Positions 1-8,491 of a stretch of 41,284 nt of DNA are shown here, in pieces. Position 1 is the first letter of the stretch, and the number at the start of each line of letters is the position of its first letter. Where the stretch lies: NCBI GenBank assembly GCA_937896665.1, contig CALBNS010000125.1, forward strand, positions 1 through 41,284, given 5' to 3'. A program made the translations under genes and the position numbers. The notes under the pieces are model-generated. The model had not been told where the DNA came from and searched no databases. It saw nothing but the letters and a program-made list of their open reading frames with translations. This stretch comes from an uncultured Clostridia bacterium. Lineage in GTDB: Bacteria; Bacillota; Clostridia; Lachnospirales; Lachnospiraceae.

Positions 1-94
1 ATATTCAGTCTACACCATCGGTTATTTTAATGCCAGTCAACCCGTGAAAAGTAACTTTGTGATAGCTCAGCCTTTTTATTTACATGATTTATCC

Positions 95-124
95 TTGAAA
101 AAGAATTTCTTTCCGTGTTATACT
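95..124 (+). promoter_or_regulatory. Probable sigma-A promoter for the 2H phosphoesterase gene
   Basis: TTGAAA at 95-100 and TATACT at 119-124 are 18 bases apart, with a TGn extended -10 (TGT at 116-118). The gene start follows about 55 bases downstream. I see nothing recognisable in bases 1-94. Confidence 0.55.
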
Positions 125-178
125 ACTCAAACATGAATAGACTCTTCTGAATATTTTTGAAACACCATAGGAGGCGTT

Positions 179-730
179 ATGTATTTAATATCGGTTTATT
201 TTGATGAGAAAACGAATAGAATACTGCAAAGATATATAGATCAGATTGCCGGGAAGTCAGGGAATTCTTTTATGACGGAGCATCATGTACCACCGCATAT
301 GACAATATCATCCATTGAGGCAAGGAATGCAAACGTTTTGGTACCTGCATTTGAATCGTTGCGGGAAGAATTGGTATGTGGCGATATTGAGTTTGTATCA
401 GTGGGACAGCTTTTTCCATATGTATTCTATGCGACACCTATATTGAATGAATATTTGCTTGATATGTCAAAGAAAGTGTTTTGTGCTTTTTCACAGATTC
501 CTGAAACAACAATCAGCAGGTTCTATCAGCCTTTTTCCTGGTTACCACATGTAACACTTGGAAAAACCCTGACTAAGGAACAGATGCAGATTGCTTTTTC
601 GGTGCTGCAGGATTCATTCGCACCTTTTACAGCGGAGGTTACAGAGATAGGACTTGCAAAAGTAAATCCACATGAGGATGTGGCGAGGTTTGATTTGTCT
701 CCCTGTATTCAATCGAAAGTAGGGATATAA
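179..730 (+). CDS. 2'-5' RNA ligase family protein (2H phosphoesterase superfamily)
   Basis: This 183-residue soluble protein carries the two H-x-T motifs that define the 2H phosphoesterase fold: PHMTIS with His40 and PHVTLG with His124, about 84 residues apart as usual in LigT/ThpR-like proteins. Members hydrolyse 2',3'-cyclic phosphates or 2'-5' phosphodiester bonds in RNA or nucleotides; the substrate of this one cannot be told from sequence. AGGAGG at 169-174 lies only 4 bases before the ATG, which is short, but no later start preserves the N-terminal strand. It has its own promoter and is followed by a tiny membrane-protein frame. Confidence 0.8.
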   Translation: MYLISVYFDEKTNRILQRYIDQIAGKSGNSFMTEHHVPPHMTISSIEARNANVLVPAFESLREELVCGDIEFVSVGQLFPYVFYATPILNEYLLDMSKKVFCAFSQIPETTISRFYQPFSWLPHVTLGKTLTKEQMQIAFSVLQDSFAPFTAEVTEIGLAKVNPHEDVARFDLSPCIQSKVGI

Positions 731-775
731 ATAATATCAAGAAGACAGATAGGCTGAAAAGGTGGTAATTAGATT

Positions 776-934
776 ATGAAAAATAAAAAAGATAACATAG
801 TAAAAATTTTGGTAAAAGTATGGTACATAGTAGGGATTATTATGTGGACATTTCTGATGTTTTCTTCGGATGACTTCATTTCAAGTTGGATGTTTAAACG
901 TCCAATTTGGGCATATATCTTTCAAGCTGAATGA
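776..934 (+). CDS. Small hypothetical single-span membrane protein
   Basis: This 52-residue frame has a basic N-terminus (MKNKKDNIVK), one hydrophobic span at about residues 11-30 and a short polar/aromatic tail. AAGGTGG at 760-766 is a plausible ribosome binding site about 9 bases before the ATG. I do not recognise a family. It could be a real small membrane protein co-transcribed with the phosphoesterase, or the 5' remnant of a longer gene, because the DNA after its stop is rich in inverted repeats and contains no continuing frame. Confidence 0.4.
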   Translation: MKNKKDNIVKILVKVWYIVGIIMWTFLMFSSDDFISSWMFKRPIWAYIFQAE

Positions 935-1170
935 AATGCCCACATTTCTGGTGAAAAGCTGGGCGCTACGGCATATTCCTATACAATACTGCCCAAAAGC
1001 TAAACAGCCTGTTTTTCATGAGTATAGGAGCATTTCTTGGGTATAGGACGGCATTTTGTCTGAATAATGCCCAGTAAACCACGTGTTCTTCCCAGCCGGT
1101 CGTATCAGTTCATCGGAAAGGCTAAGCTGATACAATCCTTGCAATCCTTGCAAAAGAAATGAAAAAAACA
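935..1170 (+). repeat. Gene-free stretch with inverted and direct repeats
   Basis: No convincing gene is present. CTGGGC (959-964) and GCCCAG (1069-1074) bracket the stretch. TCCTATAC (977-984) has two inverted copies, GTATAGGA at 1022-1029 and 1041-1048. A further hairpin is formed by GTATCAG (1102-1108) and CTGATAC (1127-1133), followed by a tandem 9-base repeat AATCCTTGC at 1134-1151. It lies upstream of the mrp promoter, so it is not part of that operon's leader. It may be a small interspersed element, a degraded gene or a 3' processing signal of the upstream unit. Confidence 0.45.
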
Positions 1171-1199
1171 GTTACAAAAAATGTAAAATCTGTTATAAT
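1171..1199 (+). promoter_or_regulatory. Promoter of the Mrp-type antiporter operon
   Basis: GTTACA at 1171-1176 and TATAAT at 1194-1199 are 17 bases apart, with a TGn extended -10 (TGT at 1191-1193). The expected leader is about 43 bases. It carries AAAGGAGGAGG-like sequence just before the first gene. Confidence 0.7.
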
Positions 1200-1248
1200 G
1201 TCTCAGATACATAAGGAATATAAAGAATGTTAAAGGAGGAGGGAGATT

Positions 1249-1719
1249 ATGTTTCTGCTATTCTTTTTGGCATGGGTGATTTTTAATGGTGCAGTGACTA
1301 CCGAAATTCTTTTGTTTGGTGTAGTGATTGCATTTGTCATGTTTGCCTTTATTTGCAAATTTATGGACTACAGTTTGCACAAAGAATTAATGTTATTAAG
1401 AAAAAGCGGTCTTGTGTTATATTATATGGGTACGCTTGTAGTGGAAATTCTGAAAGCGAATATGGCCGCTATTCACTTCATTCTCACGGACAAAGAAATT
1501 GTTGAGCCGGTGATTGTGAAATTTAAGACGAATATAAAGTCAGAGACGCTCAGAATGCTTTTAGCCAACTCAATTACTTTGACACCCGGAACAATTACAG
1601 TTTCTCTGGAAGAAGACGAACTGGTTGTACACTGTCTGGATAAGACACTTGCAAAAGGTATAGAGGATTCTGTTTTTGTGAAGATGTTAGAAAAGATGGA
1701 AAGGGCAGGTGAAAAATAA
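1249..1719 (+). CDS. mrpE: Na+/H+ antiporter subunit MrpE/MnhE
   Basis: This 156-residue protein has two hydrophobic spans in the first 65 residues, followed by a soluble C-terminal domain containing SITLTPGTITVSLEED, the signature of the MnhE/MrpE family. MrpE is a small accessory subunit of the multi-subunit Na+/H+ antiporter and corresponds to MbhA of membrane-bound hydrogenases. It opens the operon, unlike Bacillus mrp operons, which begin with mrpA. Its TAA stop overlaps the next ATG by one base (TAATG), indicating translational coupling. Confidence 0.9.
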   Translation: MFLLFFLAWVIFNGAVTTEILLFGVVIAFVMFAFICKFMDYSLHKELMLLRKSGLVLYYMGTLVVEILKANMAAIHFILTDKEIVEPVIVKFKTNIKSETLRMLLANSITLTPGTITVSLEEDELVVHCLDKTLAKGIEDSVFVKMLEKMERAGEK

Positions 1720-2042
1720 TGGAATTGATACATCAGTTTGACTGGTTTTTTCTGGCTGTTTTGATTATCCTTGCACTTATGGTCATGATTTGCCTTGTAC
1801 GTGCAATCATCGGACCAAGAATTGCTGACCGTCTTATAGCGGTTAATATGATGGGAACCTTAGTTATGGTAATTATTTCGGTGCTTGCACTTATAATGGG
1901 AGAGGGATATCTTGTGGATATCTGTCTGATTTATGCCATGATTAGTTTCCTTGCAGTAGTAGTACTGACAAAAGTGTATACGGGAGTATACTTAGAAGCA
2001 CAAAAAAAGAAGGAAGGAGAGAAGCAGGATGTCAATCATTGA
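1719..2042 (+). CDS. mrpF: Na+/H+ antiporter subunit MrpF/MnhF
   Basis: The protein has 107 residues and three predicted membrane spans. It carries the family segment RAIIGPRIADRLIAVNMMGT and an acidic residue in the last span (DICLIYAMISFLAVV). MrpF is a small membrane subunit homologous to MbhB. It overlaps mrpE by 1 base and mrpG by 14 bases, typical of a co-assembled complex. The polar C-terminal tail (EAQKKKEGEKQDVNH) is cytoplasmic by the positive-inside rule. Confidence 0.9.
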   Translation: MELIHQFDWFFLAVLIILALMVMICLVRAIIGPRIADRLIAVNMMGTLVMVIISVLALIMGEGYLVDICLIYAMISFLAVVVLTKVYTGVYLEAQKKKEGEKQDVNH

Positions 2043-2379
2043 TTGGATACGTTTTATTTTAGGGATAAGTTTTTTGATCCTGGGTGTCGCTGTTTTTTTG
2101 ATAGAGATATTTGGTGTATTTAAGTTCAAATATGTCTTGAATCGAATGCATGCAGCAGCACTTGGTGATACTTTGGGGATTGGTGCCTCTCTGGTGGGAC
2201 TTATGATTCTCTCTGGATTTAATTTTACAAGTTTGAAGATGGCGTTGGTAATTGTCTTTTTATGGTGTGCATCACCAGTATCATCGCATCTGATTTCACG
2301 TTTGGAAGTGACAACGAATGCTCATTTGAAAGAGTTCTGTGAACTTCTGGAAGATGGGGAAGAAAAGGAGGAAATGTAA
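2029..2379 (+). CDS. mrpG: Na+/H+ antiporter subunit MrpG/MnhG
   Basis: This 116-residue protein has three hydrophobic spans and the MnhG/PhaG-type segment VLNRMHAAALGDTLG, where family members usually have a similar R-hA-ts-TLG pattern. It is homologous to MbhC. The acidic tail (ELLEDGEEKEEM) is probably cytoplasmic. The stop overlaps the next start as TAATG. Confidence 0.9.
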   Translation: MSIIDWIRFILGISFLILGVAVFLIEIFGVFKFKYVLNRMHAAALGDTLGIGASLVGLMILSGFNFTSLKMALVIVFLWCASPVSSHLISRLEVTTNAHLKEFCELLEDGEEKEEM

Positions 2380-2636
2380 TGCAGATTTTTCAGTTGATCC
2401 TGCTCGGATTTTTGGTAATCTGTGCGATTTCCGTAAGTTTTTCCAAAAATCTCTTGAATTCAATTTTAATATTTATGTCATATAGTCTGGTAATGTCTAT
2501 TATCTGGATTCTACTGGAGTCTCCGGACCTCGCAATCACTGAGGCTGCAGTCGGTGCCGGAGTTACCAGCATATTGTTTTTTGCAACTTTGAAAAAAATT
2601 CATGCTATGAGAGAGGAGGACGCAGAAGATGAGTAA
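2379..2636 (+). CDS. MbhD-like (DUF4040) antiporter subunit
   Basis: This 85-residue protein has three short hydrophobic spans and contains LLESPDLAITEAAVGAGVTS, the signature of the DUF4040/MbhD family. That segment corresponds to one part of the C-terminal extension of MrpA. In the canonical Bacillus Mrp it is fused to MrpA; here it is a free subunit, as in archaeal MBH and related complexes. It overlaps the next gene by 8 bases (ATGAGTAA). Confidence 0.85.
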   Translation: MQIFQLILLGFLVICAISVSFSKNLLNSILIFMSYSLVMSIIWILLESPDLAITEAAVGAGVTSILFFATLKKIHAMREEDAEDE

Positions 2637-3600
2637 GCCAATCTCACAAGAAGAGTATAAAAAAAGTATGTATGGTCGTATGAAACAGTGGATCAGTGGC
2701 GAAAGAAGTCCATATGAGGGAAATGAAGAAGTAGTTCCACAGACTGAATACGTACCAAATATGAAGATTTTAAAACAGCATGAACGCGATATGGAACGCG
2801 TGATCAGCAATGTATATGATACAGAGCATAATGTCAAGTATAAAAGATTTTTCCGTTTTTACAAAGTGGCGGCATTTGCATGCTGTCTTGCATTGATTGC
2901 AATTCTTTTGACGGCTGTTTCGTGCTTACCTCCGGTTGGAAGTGCAAATAATCCAGGCAGCAATGAGGTGGCTGCGAAGTACATAGAGGATGGACTTCAG
3001 GATACCGGTGCCGTGAATATTGTTACAGGCATGATTTTGGATTACCGTGCGTTTGATACATTCGGTGAATCTAATGTACTTTTTATTGCCACATGTACAG
3101 TGTTAATTCTTCTGAGAAATGACAAGAAAAAGGGCAAGGGAAGTGCCGAGGAAGATGAGAAGCGTGATAGCTATTATGAGCCGAAACAGGATGTGATTTT
3201 ACAGAGAATCGCTTTTTTCTTAGTTCCTGTTATTATGATTTTTGGTATATATGTTGTTCTGAATGGTCATTTATCACCGGGTGGTGGTTTCTCGGGCGGT
3301 GCAATTATCGGTGCAGGGCTAATTCTGTATCTGAATGCATTCGGATTCGAGAAAACAGAACGTTTCTTTACAGAGAAAACATATAAATGGGTTAGTTTCA
3401 GTGCATTGCTATTTTATTGTCTTGCAAAGAGTTATTCGTTCTATACAGGTGCGCATCATCTGGAAAGTGGGATCCCTCTTGGAACCCCGGGTGCGATTAT
3501 CAGCAGCGGTCTGATTTTACCGTTAAACATCTGCGTGGGACTTGTTGTAGCATGTACAATGTATGCTTTCTTTGCACTGTTCCGTAAAGGAGGTTTTTAG
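2629..3600 (+). CDS. mrpB: MbhE-like domain fused to MrpB/MnhB
   Basis: The 323-residue protein has three parts. Residues 1-73 are charged and soluble and resemble nothing I recognise. Residues 74-165 match the MbhE/MrpA C-terminal segment, including EDGLQDTGAVNIVTGMILDY and RAFDTFGESNVLF. Residues about 190-323 are a MnhB/MrpB domain with four spans and the signature VLNGHLSPGGGFSGGAIIGA. It thus combines what are two subunits (MbhE and MbhF) in membrane-bound hydrogenases. The two-base gap to mrpC and the overlap with the previous gene support one polycistron. Confidence 0.88.
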   Translation: MSKPISQEEYKKSMYGRMKQWISGERSPYEGNEEVVPQTEYVPNMKILKQHERDMERVISNVYDTEHNVKYKRFFRFYKVAAFACCLALIAILLTAVSCLPPVGSANNPGSNEVAAKYIEDGLQDTGAVNIVTGMILDYRAFDTFGESNVLFIATCTVLILLRNDKKKGKGSAEEDEKRDSYYEPKQDVILQRIAFFLVPVIMIFGIYVVLNGHLSPGGGFSGGAIIGAGLILYLNAFGFEKTERFFTEKTYKWVSFSALLFYCLAKSYSFYTGAHHLESGIPLGTPGAIISSGLILPLNICVGLVVACTMYAFFALFRKGGF

Positions 3601-3602
3601 TT

Positions 3603-3980
3603 ATGTTTGGAGGGAATTTTTTTGTAAACATAGCGGAAGAGGTTGCAATGATTCTGTTTGGAATCGGGTTTGCAAATCTGCTTTTCCAGAAAAACTTAAT
3701 TAAGAAAATTATCGGACTCAATATCATGGATACTGCGGTATATCTGTTCCTTGCAGAAAAAGGATATATTGCAGGCAGGGTGGCTCCGATTGTAGTTAAC
3801 GGGGTACAGAGTGTAGAGGCATATATTAACCCGATTCCAAGTGGATTGGTATTGACTGGTATTGTTGTATCGGTTTCTGTTACTGCTTTGATGCTATCAC
3901 TGACCGTGCGTCTCTATAAGAGATACCATACATTAGATTTAGATGAGATTTCTGCAAGATTACGAAAGGAGGGCTTATAA
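3603..3980 (+). CDS. mrpC: Na+/H+ antiporter subunit MrpC/MnhC (NuoK-like)
   Basis: This 125-residue protein has three membrane spans and the NuoK/MnhC pattern ILFGIGFANLLFQKNLIKKI, then INPIPSGLVLTGIVVSVSVT. The PxPxALVLTgIVI-type segment is characteristic of MrpC, the counterpart of NuoK and MbhG. Such subunits carry buried residues of the lateral proton path. The stop overlaps the next ATG as TAATG. Confidence 0.9.
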   Translation: MFGGNFFVNIAEEVAMILFGIGFANLLFQKNLIKKIIGLNIMDTAVYLFLAEKGYIAGRVAPIVVNGVQSVEAYINPIPSGLVLTGIVVSVSVTALMLSLTVRLYKRYHTLDLDEISARLRKEGL

Positions 3981-5494
3981 TGGAGTTTGTACAAAACGTT
4001 CCGTTTTTTTCCATTATGATTTCGATGTTCTCCGGAATTGTTTCGTCTGTGTTGCCTGGTAAATGGGCTAGAAGACTGAATACTGCCGTGATTACAGTAA
4101 TTGGCGCTATGTCAGCATGGCTGTTAATCTGGATTGCACAGTCAGGAATCGGAAGTTATACATTTATGATGGGACATTTCCCGGCACCATGGGGAAATGA
4201 AATCCGTGCAGGTGTATTAGAAGCAGGTATGGCATTATTTTTCTGTATTATTATGCTGCTCTCAATGCTGGGCGGAAGAAAGAAGCTGTTCGATGAGGTA
4301 GAGATAACAAAACATAATATCTACTATATTTTAACAGACTTATTATTGAGTTCCCTGCTGGCGCTGGTATATACTAACGACTTATTTACTGCTTACGTAT
4401 TTGTTGAGATTAATACGATCTCAGCCTGTGGTCTGATTATGATTCGTCAGAACGGAAGAACGATTGAGGCGGCAGTTCGTTATATGATTATGAGTCTTCT
4501 TGGTTCAGGTCTGTTATTGATGGGACTTAGTATGCTTTATGATATGACGGGACATCTTTTAATGTCGAATATCAAAGAGTCTGTAGAACTGGTAATGGCA
4601 GCAGGTACATATAGAATCCCGATGATTATTACAATTGGTATCATCACAGTTGGTCTTGCAATTAAGAGTGCATTGTTCCCGTTTCATGCGTGGCTCCCGG
4701 ATGCATATGGTTATTCGACCGTGTCTTCAGCGGCAATGTTGTCAAGCCTTGTATCAAAAGGATATATTTTCCTTTTGATAAAGATTTTCTACCGTGTAAT
4801 TGGTTTTGATTTTATTTGTAAGAGCAATATAGTTAATATTTTGTTCGTATTCGGACTCTGCGGTATGATTTTTGGTTCAATTAGTGCAATCTGGGAAAAA
4901 GATATTCGAAGAATGATTGCATTCTCGTCTGTTGCACAGATTGGCTATATTTATATGGGATTTGGATTTGGAACAGAGGCTGGTATGATAGCCAGTGTTT
5001 TCCATATTCTTGCCCATGCGGCAACAAAATCTATGTTATTTATTTCAGCCATTGGTCTGACTGATGTATCGGGCGGCAGCCGTAGCTTCTTTGATTTGAC
5101 AGGCTCTGCATACCGTAATAAAATTGCCGGAATCGGCTTTACAGTGGGTTCACTCTCTATGGTAGGTATTCCAATGTTTGCAGGTTTTGTGAGTAAAATT
5201 CAGTTTGCTCAGGCGGCAGTTGTGGAACCGAATTGGAAGATATTCCCGACGCTGATCGTGCTTGCAATCAGTACGATTTTAAATGCGATTTATTTCCTGA
5301 AAACGGTAATTCGTATCTATACGCCAGAAAAGAAGGAAGTTGTAGAACAAAAGGGTTACTACAGTATTACATGGGATAAACAGAAAATATATTCTCTGAC
5401 GATTGTATTGTTTATTATTGTAAACATGGTACTTGGTATGGTTTCGCAACCTGTGGTTGAGCTTATTAAGACAGGACTTGAGAATTTCGCATAG
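3980..5494 (+). CDS. mrpD: Antiporter subunit 1 of 4: MrpD/NuoN-like proton-conducting transporter
   Basis: The 504-residue, roughly 14-span protein belongs to the proton-conducting transporter family (NuoL/M/N, MrpA/D). The key residues are visible: the TM5 glutamate Glu143 (AYVFVEINTI), the TM7 lysine Lys229 followed by SALFPFHAWLPDAYG, and the TM8 lysine Lys260 (SSLVSKGYIFLLIK). It directly follows mrpC with a TAATG overlap, the place of MrpD in Mrp and MbhH in MBH. It should exchange Na+ or another cation for H+, but cation specificity is not readable from the sequence. Confidence 0.88.
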   Translation: MEFVQNVPFFSIMISMFSGIVSSVLPGKWARRLNTAVITVIGAMSAWLLIWIAQSGIGSYTFMMGHFPAPWGNEIRAGVLEAGMALFFCIIMLLSMLGGRKKLFDEVEITKHNIYYILTDLLLSSLLALVYTNDLFTAYVFVEINTISACGLIMIRQNGRTIEAAVRYMIMSLLGSGLLLMGLSMLYDMTGHLLMSNIKESVELVMAAGTYRIPMIITIGIITVGLAIKSALFPFHAWLPDAYGYSTVSSAAMLSSLVSKGYIFLLIKIFYRVIGFDFICKSNIVNILFVFGLCGMIFGSISAIWEKDIRRMIAFSSVAQIGYIYMGFGFGTEAGMIASVFHILAHAATKSMLFISAIGLTDVSGGSRSFFDLTGSAYRNKIAGIGFTVGSLSMVGIPMFAGFVSKIQFAQAAVVEPNWKIFPTLIVLAISTILNAIYFLKTVIRIYTPEKKEVVEQKGYYSITWDKQKIYSLTIVLFIIVNMVLGMVSQPVVELIKTGLENFA

Positions 5495-5506
5495 GAGGAA
5501 AGGGAC

Positions 5507-6985
5507 ATGAATCAATCAACAATGATAATCTTAGCCATACTTTTTCCTATTGCATGGGGGCTTGGTATGCTGATTGGACCAGAATTTAAGAGCCGGAAAT
5601 CTATGATTTGGTTTTCGGGCGTGGGTCTTATCGCTACTGCAGCATTGTCTTTTGGGGTGATTCTGAGTAGTGGTATGGGCGTTACGATTCTGGAACTCGG
5701 AAAAAATATGGATATTTATTTCAAAGTAGATAATCTTGGAAGAATCTTTGCAGTGATTGTTACGATTGTGTGGGTTCTCGCAGGGTTTTACGCTTTTGAA
5801 TATATGAAGCATGAGAAAAATGAAAAACGCTATTTTGGATTTTACATGATGGTGTTTGGAGTTCTGCTTGCATTAAATTTTGCAGGAAACTTAATTACCT
5901 ATTATATGTTTTATGAGATGATGACACTGTTTTCTGTACCGCTGGTACTGCATTCTAAGACAAAAGAAGCGATGATAGGCGGTTTGAAGTATCTGTTTTA
6001 TTCACTTTGTGGAGCGTACATGGTGCTATTCGGAATTTATTTCCTGAACAAGTATGCAGTGACATTGAACTTTACAGCAGGCGGCGTACTTGACATGAGT
6101 CTGATCGCAGGAAAAGAAGGACTTTTATTTGTAGTCGCCTTCCTGATGATTCTTGGATTCGGTGTAAAAGCAGGTATGTTCCCGATGCATGCATGGCTTC
6201 CTACAGCCCATCCGGTAGCACCGGCACCTGCAAGTGCTGTGTTTTCCGGTCTGATTGTAAAAGCCGGTGTGCTCGGTATCATCCGTGTAGTTTATTATTT
6301 GTTCGGTGCGGAGTTTATCCGTGGTACATGGGTGCAGACAGCATGGCTTATACTCACTTTAATCACAGTTTTTATGGGATCCATGCTTGCATACAGAGAA
6401 AAAGTCATGAAAAAGCGACTGGCATACTCCACAGTGAGCCAGGCTTCCTATATTTTATTTGGACTGGCACTGCTCCAGCCGCAGGCAATGACAGGTGCAG
6501 TGCTTCATGTAGTATTTCATGCATTTATTAAATCTGCATTGTTTATGACAGCAGGTGCGATTATTTATAAGACGGGCAAGACAAACGTAAATGAGATGAC
6601 CGGAATTGGAAAACAAATGCCAGTTACAATCTGGTGCTATACATTTGCATCTCTGGCATTGATTGGGATTCCGCCTGCCAGTGGCTTTATCAGTAAATGG
6701 TATCTGGCAATTGGTTCTTTGAAATCAGGAGTGGAAATCTTTTCATGGCTTGGCCCGGTAATTCTGCTTGTCAGTGCACTTTTGACAGCAGGGTATTTAC
6801 TGCCGATTACAATCAAAGGATTCCTTCCGGGTGCGGATTTTGATTATCAAAATCTGCAAAAACAGGAACCTGCTAAAATTATGGTCGTGCCATTGGTAGT
6901 TTTGGCTGCACTTGCGATACTTCTCGGTGTGTTCCCAAATCCATTGACAAACTATATTTCAGAAATCGTAAGTACAGTTTTGTAG
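5507..6985 (+). CDS. Antiporter subunit 2 of 4: MrpD/NuoM-like proton-conducting transporter
   Basis: The 492-residue, roughly 14-span protein has Glu137 in TM5 (MFYEMMTLF), at the numbering of the essential MrpD glutamate. It has Lys221 in TM7 (GVKAGMFPMHAWLPTAHP) and Lys252 in TM8 after VAPAPASAVFSGLIV. All residues needed for a working half-channel appear intact. AGGAGG-type sequence at about 5493-5500 precedes the ATG. A canonical Mrp complex would need only two such subunits; this operon has four. Confidence 0.88.
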   Translation: MNQSTMIILAILFPIAWGLGMLIGPEFKSRKSMIWFSGVGLIATAALSFGVILSSGMGVTILELGKNMDIYFKVDNLGRIFAVIVTIVWVLAGFYAFEYMKHEKNEKRYFGFYMMVFGVLLALNFAGNLITYYMFYEMMTLFSVPLVLHSKTKEAMIGGLKYLFYSLCGAYMVLFGIYFLNKYAVTLNFTAGGVLDMSLIAGKEGLLFVVAFLMILGFGVKAGMFPMHAWLPTAHPVAPAPASAVFSGLIVKAGVLGIIRVVYYLFGAEFIRGTWVQTAWLILTLITVFMGSMLAYREKVMKKRLAYSTVSQASYILFGLALLQPQAMTGAVLHVVFHAFIKSALFMTAGAIIYKTGKTNVNEMTGIGKQMPVTIWCYTFASLALIGIPPASGFISKWYLAIGSLKSGVEIFSWLGPVILLVSALLTAGYLLPITIKGFLPGADFDYQNLQKQEPAKIMVVPLVVLAALAILLGVFPNPLTNYISEIVSTVL

Positions 6986-7000
6986 AAGGAGGGGAACGAG

Positions 7001-8476
7001 ATGAATCAATATTGGATTTTAGCAGCAATTTTGCTGCCGATTATAGCCGGAGTTCTGACTCCCTTGCTGCCGTTAAAAAAACGTTCACATATGATGATTT
7101 TCTTGGAGGCAGCCACACTGCTTACATCTGTAATTGTATGGGGTGTATTAAGCGGTGGAAAGACAGAAGTGTTCCATGTGGTTTACTTCATTCAAGACTT
7201 GTCTATTTCATTTAAAATAGATGGAATGACGATGGTGTTTGCCGGTCTTGTTTCTGTATTATGGCCATTAGCGACACTTTATGCATTTGAATATATGGAG
7301 CATGAAGGGCATGAAAAAATCTTCTTTATGTTCTACAGTATAACATACGGTGTTACTTTAGGTATTGCATTTGCTTCAGACTTGATGACAATGTATTTCT
7401 TCTATGAATTGCTGACGCTTTCTACAGTACCTCTGGTAATGCATACGCTGAAGAGGGAAGCAATTCTTGCAAGCCGAAAATATCTGTATTACTCTTTAGG
7501 TGGAGCGGCTTTTGCTCTGATGGGTCTGGTATTTATTATTGTATTTGGGAATACCTGTGAATTTACACTCGGTGGTGTGCTGAGTCCGGACAAGATTGGA
7601 AATCATACAAATCTGCTCTTGTGGATTTATCTGCTGGCATTTATGGGGTTTGGTGTAAAGGCTGCAATCTGGCCTCTTAGTTCATGGCTTCCACAGGCCG
7701 GTGTTGCGCCGACTCCGGTTACAGCACTTTTACATGCAGTAGCTGTTGTAAAGGCCGGCGTGTTTGCGATTATTCGTCTGACATACTACAGCTTTGGTAC
7801 AGATTTCCTTCGCGGCACGTGGGTACAGTATGTGGTAATGGCATTTGCAATGTTCACAATTGTGTATGGCAGCAGCAGGGCGGTTAAGGAAATGCATATT
7901 AAGCGCAGGCTTGCTTATTCAACGGTAAGTAATCTTTCATATATTATTTTTGGTGTGACATTGATGACACCATATGGTCTGGTTGGTGCATTGACACATA
8001 TGGTATGCCATGCAGTTATGAAGATTTGTTCTTTTTTGTGTGCAGGGGCATTTATGCATCAGACAGGGAAAAGCTATATTCATGAAATGGATGGTATGGG
8101 CAGAAGAATGCCAATCGTATTCGGCTGTTTCACAGTAGCAGCTTTTGGATTGATGGGTGTACCAGGATTAGCCGGATTTGTGAGTAAATGGTATCTCGCA
8201 ACTGCAGCCGCAGACAGCGGTAATGTGCTGGCATATTTTGGTATAGGATGCCTTTTGGTTTCCGCGCTGCTGACTGCAATTTATATGCTCACAGTTGTAG
8301 TAAGGGCCTATTTCCCAAAACCGGATTTTGATTACACGACTATTCAGTCAGTGACTGATCCGGGTTGGAAGATGTGTGCTCCATTACTGATTTGTGCAGT
8401 AGGAATTGCTGCGCTTGGATTGTTTTCGGGTTCGCTTGTGGAATTTTTCCAGAATATTGCGGCCGGATTATACTAG
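7001..8476 (+). CDS. Antiporter subunit 3 of 4: divergent MrpD/NuoM-like transporter
   Basis: The 491-residue protein is similar in layout to the preceding one, with Glu136 (FFYELLTLST), Lys220 (FGVKAAIWP) and Lys251 (AVVKAGVFAI). It departs from its neighbours in the TM7 region. The HAWLP signature is replaced by SSWLP (Ser227 where His is expected), and the usual PVAPAPASA segment reads GVAPTPVTALLHA. It probably arose by duplication of an mrpD-like gene and then specialised. AGGAGG at 6986-6992 precedes the start. Confidence 0.85.
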   Translation: MNQYWILAAILLPIIAGVLTPLLPLKKRSHMMIFLEAATLLTSVIVWGVLSGGKTEVFHVVYFIQDLSISFKIDGMTMVFAGLVSVLWPLATLYAFEYMEHEGHEKIFFMFYSITYGVTLGIAFASDLMTMYFFYELLTLSTVPLVMHTLKREAILASRKYLYYSLGGAAFALMGLVFIIVFGNTCEFTLGGVLSPDKIGNHTNLLLWIYLLAFMGFGVKAAIWPLSSWLPQAGVAPTPVTALLHAVAVVKAGVFAIIRLTYYSFGTDFLRGTWVQYVVMAFAMFTIVYGSSRAVKEMHIKRRLAYSTVSNLSYIIFGVTLMTPYGLVGALTHMVCHAVMKICSFLCAGAFMHQTGKSYIHEMDGMGRRMPIVFGCFTVAAFGLMGVPGLAGFVSKWYLATAAADSGNVLAYFGIGCLLVSALLTAIYMLTVVVRAYFPKPDFDYTTIQSVTDPGWKMCAPLLICAVGIAALGLFSGSLVEFFQNIAAGLY

Positions 8477-8491
8477 GAAGGAGATAGGAAT

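Noticed and set aside
936..1046. A 36-codon + strand frame starting MPTFLVKSWALRH
   Set aside because: It has no ribosome binding site, lies in the inverted-repeat block and shows no domain or membrane pattern.
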